Shown here piece after piece: positions 4,629 to 7,143 of a stretch of DNA of 7,143 bases. A program made the translations under genes and the position numbers. Location of the stretch: the NCBI GenBank assembly GCA_024403005.1, contig JAKSSQ010000094.1, forward strand, positions 1-7,143. Reading direction: 5' to 3'. Under the pieces are notes generated by a model. The model was not told the origin of the DNA, ran no database searches, and saw only the letters and a list, made by a program, of their open reading frames with translations. Numbering within the stretch: position 1 is the first letter of the stretch; every line of letters starts with the position of its first letter. The stretch comes from Clostridia bacterium (GTDB taxonomy: Bacteria > Bacillota > Clostridia > Peptostreptococcales > Anaerovoracaceae).

Positions 4629-5708
4629 ATGGAAAACAAGAAACTTAATTCAAGAACCGGATTCTCCAGAATCCTGGCAGTGCTCATGGTTATCGCAATG
4701 CTTGCAGTAAGCTTTACAGCATGCGGTTCCAAGGCAGAAGAACCCGCTGTAAGCGAAGGCCCCAAGGAAATCGCAAGCCTCAAGATTGCATTTTCTCCCT
4801 ATGCAGATGCCGACGTAATTACAGAATCCACAGAACCCCTCGAACAGCTCCTTAAGGATAAGCTGCAGGAAAAGGGCTACACAGTAGGCGATGTTGACAT
4901 GTCCGTAAGCACAAGCTACACAGCTGTAGGCGAAGCTTTAAGTGCAGGCAGTGCAGACATTGGCTTCATGTCCAGCGCTAACTATATCCTTTTCTCCGAT
5001 GATGCAGACGTTCTCGTAACAGCCCTCAGAAAGGCCATTAACAAGGACTCCCTGAACCCCGCAGACTGGAACGACGGAACTATTGAAGAATACACAAGCG
5101 ACCTCAGCACATACTATCGCTGCATCGTTCTCGCAGGCCCCACAGAAAAGGGCAAGGAACTGGCAGCAAAGGTTAATGCAGGCGAAGAACTCACATGGGA
5201 AGACGTAAGCACAGCTAACTGGGCTGTTCTCGAACCCACATCCTCTTCCGGCTACATTTATCCCTGCCTCTGGCTGCAGGATAAGTTCGGAAAGAGCATC
5301 AGCGATCTGCCCAACGTAATGCAGCTGGATTCCCACTCCTCTCTTATCGCAAGACTGGCAGCAGAGCAGGCAGACATCGTTACATCCTACGCACACATCC
5401 GTATTAAGAACGCACCCATCTGGGGCTCCGACCTGGGCGGCGAAGGCGAAATGGCAGACGCTACAGCAGTTATCGGCGTAACAGACGGAATTGTTAACGA
5501 CCTTGTTGCATACAGCAAGACTTCTGATACAATGGCAGATGAAGCATTCCGTACAGCAGTAGGCGAAGCTTTAATCGAAATCGGCCAGACAGAAGAAGGC
5601 AAGGAAATCATCAGCGTATTCAGCCAGGTTGGCTACGCATGGGGTAAGGACTCCGACTACGACGTAACACGCAAGGCAGACGCACTCCTTAAGGAACTCA
5701 CTAAGTAG
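4629..5708 (+). CDS. phnD: PhnD-like phosphonate/phosphite-family ABC transporter binding lipoprotein
   Basis: A 359-residue exported lipoprotein. After a basic N-terminus and a hydrophobic core (residues 15-30), the lipobox FTAC gives lipidated Cys32, then an acidic linker. The mature part is of the PhnD type (type 2 periplasmic fold): LKIAFSPYADADVITESTEPL, LLKDKLQEKGY, a VGEALSAGSADIGFMSSANYIL segment and NWAVLEPTSSSGYIYPCLWL, which holds the Ser/Thr-rich loop that binds the phospho-group in relatives. It would deliver ligand to the downstream permease. Family members bind phosphonates, phosphite, hypophosphite or phosphate, and this window does not decide which; no catabolic gene is seen. 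GGAGG (4617-4621) lies 7 nt before the ATG but can be masked by a hairpin. Codons are strongly biased as in trpX, suggesting high expression. The first gene of its operon, followed by a 66-nt gap with a stable hairpin. Confidence 0.8.
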   Translation: MENKKLNSRTGFSRILAVLMVIAMLAVSFTACGSKAEEPAVSEGPKEIASLKIAFSPYADADVITESTEPLEQLLKDKLQEKGYTVGDVDMSVSTSYTAVGEALSAGSADIGFMSSANYILFSDDADVLVTALRKAINKDSLNPADWNDGTIEEYTSDLSTYYRCIVLAGPTEKGKELAAKVNAGEELTWEDVSTANWAVLEPTSSSGYIYPCLWLQDKFGKSISDLPNVMQLDSHSSLIARLAAEQADIVTSYAHIRIKNAPIWGSDLGGEGEMADATAVIGVTDGIVNDLVAYSKTSDTMADEAFRTAVGEALIEIGQTEEGKEIISVFSQVGYAWGKDSDYDVTRKADALLKELTK

Positions 5709-5714
5709 ATTGAG

Positions 5715-5752
5715 TTCGGGCAGCTGGTTGACCCAATGCGGCTTTGCCCGGA
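5715..5752 (+). other. Intercistronic hairpin between phnD-like and phnC-like genes
   Basis: TTCGGGCA (5715-5722) pairs with TGCCCGGA (5745-5752), one G-U pair, around a loop of 22 nt. It is followed by A residues rather than T, so it is not an intrinsic terminator on this strand. Such hairpins commonly protect the 3' end of the upstream message and so favour the binding protein over the ATPase. Confidence 0.5.
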
Positions 5753-5774
5753 AAAAAGATATTAAAGGATTTTT

Positions 5775-6551
5775 ATGCAGCTTGAAGTTAAGCACATTAA
5801 AAAAACATACAATGGAAAGACAGAGGCGTTGAAAGACGCCTCTTTTTCCGTAGAAAAAGGAAGTTTTGTTTCCCTGCTGGGCCTTTCCGGAGCAGGGAAA
5901 TCCACGCTACTCCACGTTATAAACGGATCGCTTAAGGCGGACGGCGGCGAGGTCTATGTAGACGGCCAGTGCCTTACATCCGCACGCGGCAAAAAGCGTA
6001 AAGCCATACAGAAGACAATCGGGTGCATCTACCAGGATTTCTGCCTGGTGGAAAATTCAACCGTTCTGCAGAACGTATTAAACGCGTGCCTTGGCGAAAT
6101 GGGTTTGGCTGCAGGCCTTCTGGGCCTTTTTGGCGCTGACCGCAATGTCAAAGCCCTGCAGCTTCTGGAATCCGTAGGTCTTGCAGATAAGGCCTGCGAA
6201 AGAGTTCGCAATCTTTCCGGCGGGCAGAAGCAGAGAGTTGCAATCGCAAGAGCTTTAATGCAGGACCCGTCCATTATTCTAGCAGACGAACCGGTAGCGT
6301 CTCTCGACCCGGTTACAGGCCGCCAGATCCTGGAAATCCTTAAATCCCTGCAGACGGAAAAGGGCATATCCGTTTTAATGAACTGCCATAGTCCTGAAAC
6401 TGCGGCGGAATTTTCCGACCGCATTATCGGCCTGGCAGGTGGCTACATAGTCTTCGACGGCGCAGCTTCCGAGCTTACGCAGGCCGTCCTTACGGACATC
6501 TACAAGGGTGACCCCAATTCAGAACTTAACAGCGAGGAAACAGCCGAATGA
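5775..6551 (+). CDS. phnC: PhnC-like ABC transporter ATP-binding protein
   Basis: A 258-residue ABC ATPase close in length and pattern to PhnC. Walker A is GLSGAGKST (36-44), the Q-loop is Gln87 in IYQDF, the signature is LSGGQKQR (147-154), Walker B is IILADE (167-172) with Glu172, the D-loop is SLD (176-178) and the switch His205 lies in MNCHSPETA. PhnC proteins share the QDFNL-type Q-loop and NLHS-type H-loop; here they read QDFCL and NCHS. It powers uptake through the PhnE-like permease. AAAGGA (5764-5769) lies 5 nt before the ATG. The stop overlaps the next start as ATGA (6548-6551), implying translational coupling to the permease. Its Leu codons are more mixed than those of the upstream binding-protein gene, fitting lower expression. 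The substrate is unproven, as for the binding protein. Confidence 0.87.
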   Translation: MQLEVKHIKKTYNGKTEALKDASFSVEKGSFVSLLGLSGAGKSTLLHVINGSLKADGGEVYVDGQCLTSARGKKRKAIQKTIGCIYQDFCLVENSTVLQNVLNACLGEMGLAAGLLGLFGADRNVKALQLLESVGLADKACERVRNLSGGQKQRVAIARALMQDPSIILADEPVASLDPVTGRQILEILKSLQTEKGISVLMNCHSPETAAEFSDRIIGLAGGYIVFDGAASELTQAVLTDIYKGDPNSELNSEETAE

Positions 6552-7143
6552 AGAGCGAACGCCTGCGGAAAATTTTAATATTCGCGGCTTTTGCCTTTTT
6601 TGTGGTGCTTTCCTACGCCTTTACAGGCTGCGATGCCGGATATTTCTGGCAGAGAAGAGCCCACCTTGCGGACATCGTAACCAGGATGTTCCCGGTGGAT
6701 GAAAACTACTTCTCGTCTTTATCCGCAGCCATGCTGGTGACTGTCCGCATGGCGGTCGCAGGCAGCGGAGCAGGGGCAATCCTCGCTCTTATCGCAGCGC
6801 CTTTCTGCGCTTTTGGATTCGATAATCCGAAGGGCTTAAGGGTGTTTCTGCGCGGGTTCATACAGGTTTTGAGATCCTTCCCGACCCTTATTACGGCTCT
6901 TACAGCCACGTACATTTTCGGACTCGGCACGTTTTCCGGCTTTCTTGCCATCGCGATTTACACCTTTGCGGTTGTTGCAAGGCTCACTTACGAAGACGCA
7001 GAAAACGCCGGAACCAAGGCATATAAAGCTCTTCGGACTTCCGGAGCAGGCCACGCGGTAAGCTTCGGCAGGGCGGTGCTTCCGGAAATCCTGAGTTCCT
7101 ATCTTACCAACGTTCTTTATCTTCTTGAGACCAATATACGCCA
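6548..7143 (+). CDS. phnE: PhnE-like ABC transporter permease, partial (cut by right edge)
   Basis: An open frame of 198 complete codons from the ATG at 6548 to the window end without a stop. GAGGA (6534-6538), 9 nt upstream within phnC, and the 4-base ATGA overlap support this start. Hydrophobic spans lie near residues 8-27, 59-86, 110-126 and 129-145. The PhnE hallmark region begins at about 106: QVLRSFPTLITAL, then FGLGTFSGFLAIAIYTF, then the EAA-type coupling loop from YEDAENAGTKAYKALRTSGA to FGRAVLPEI (148-181), and finally YLTNVLYLLETNIR. This is a BPD_transp_1 permease that would dock on the PhnC-like ATPase. Family members are usually about 260 residues, so roughly a quarter of the protein lies outside the window. 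A second permease gene or catabolic genes could follow and would help to define the substrate. Confidence 0.87.
   Translation, partial: MKSERLRKILIFAAFAFFVVLSYAFTGCDAGYFWQRRAHLADIVTRMFPVDENYFSSLSAAMLVTVRMAVAGSGAGAILALIAAPFCAFGFDNPKGLRVFLRGFIQVLRSFPTLITALTATYIFGLGTFSGFLAIAIYTFAVVARLTYEDAENAGTKAYKALRTSGAGHAVSFGRAVLPEILSSYLTNVLYLLETNIR

Noticed and set aside
1..7143. CRISPR arrays, insertion sequences, tRNA or rRNA genes, attachment sites.
   Set aside because: No regularly spaced repeats, transposase-like proteins, terminal inverted repeats or tRNA cloverleaf sequences were seen on either strand.

Overview
The window is a gene-dense bacterial segment that most resembles a member of the Clostridia (Bacillota). 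The grounds are strong AGGAGG-type ribosome binding sites, near-consensus sigma-A promoters, a T-box leader and two lipoprotein-based ABC transporter operons of firmicute type. GC content looks moderate. I cannot place the genus from sequence alone.

Layout. (1) Positions 1-252, minus strand: the 5' end of a membrane-bound O-acyltransferase (MBOAT/AlgI/DltB-like) gene that runs off the left edge. (2) Positions 253-429: a divergent intergenic region with a candidate promoter in each direction and inverted repeats around both -10 boxes. (3) Positions 430-1059: a HAD-superfamily hydrolase. (4) Positions 1060-1468: a consensus promoter followed by a complete T-box riboswitch with its intrinsic terminator. 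The specifier triplet reads best as UGG (Trp). (5) Positions 1469-4265: a three-gene ABC importer (binding lipoprotein, LivH/BMP-type permease, ATPase) matching the predicted tryptophan transporter TrpXYZ, closed by a strong terminator at 4274-4302. (6) Positions 4266-4628: an extended -10 promoter and a leader of about 255 nt with several alternative helices, a terminator-like hairpin and a hairpin covering the ribosome binding site. I could not assign it to a known riboswitch class. (7) Positions 4629-7143: a PhnD-like binding lipoprotein, a PhnC-like ATPase and a PhnE-like permease cut by the right edge.

How it works together. The first operon appears to be switched on when uncharged tRNA-Trp accumulates, so that tryptophan is imported during starvation; its binding protein contains no tryptophan at all. 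The second operon is a phosphonate/phosphite-family importer whose real substrate is not shown by this window, since no C-P lyase or phosphonatase gene is present. Its long structured leader is the least explained and most interesting part of the window. Both binding-protein genes show stronger codon bias than their neighbours, which fits high expression.
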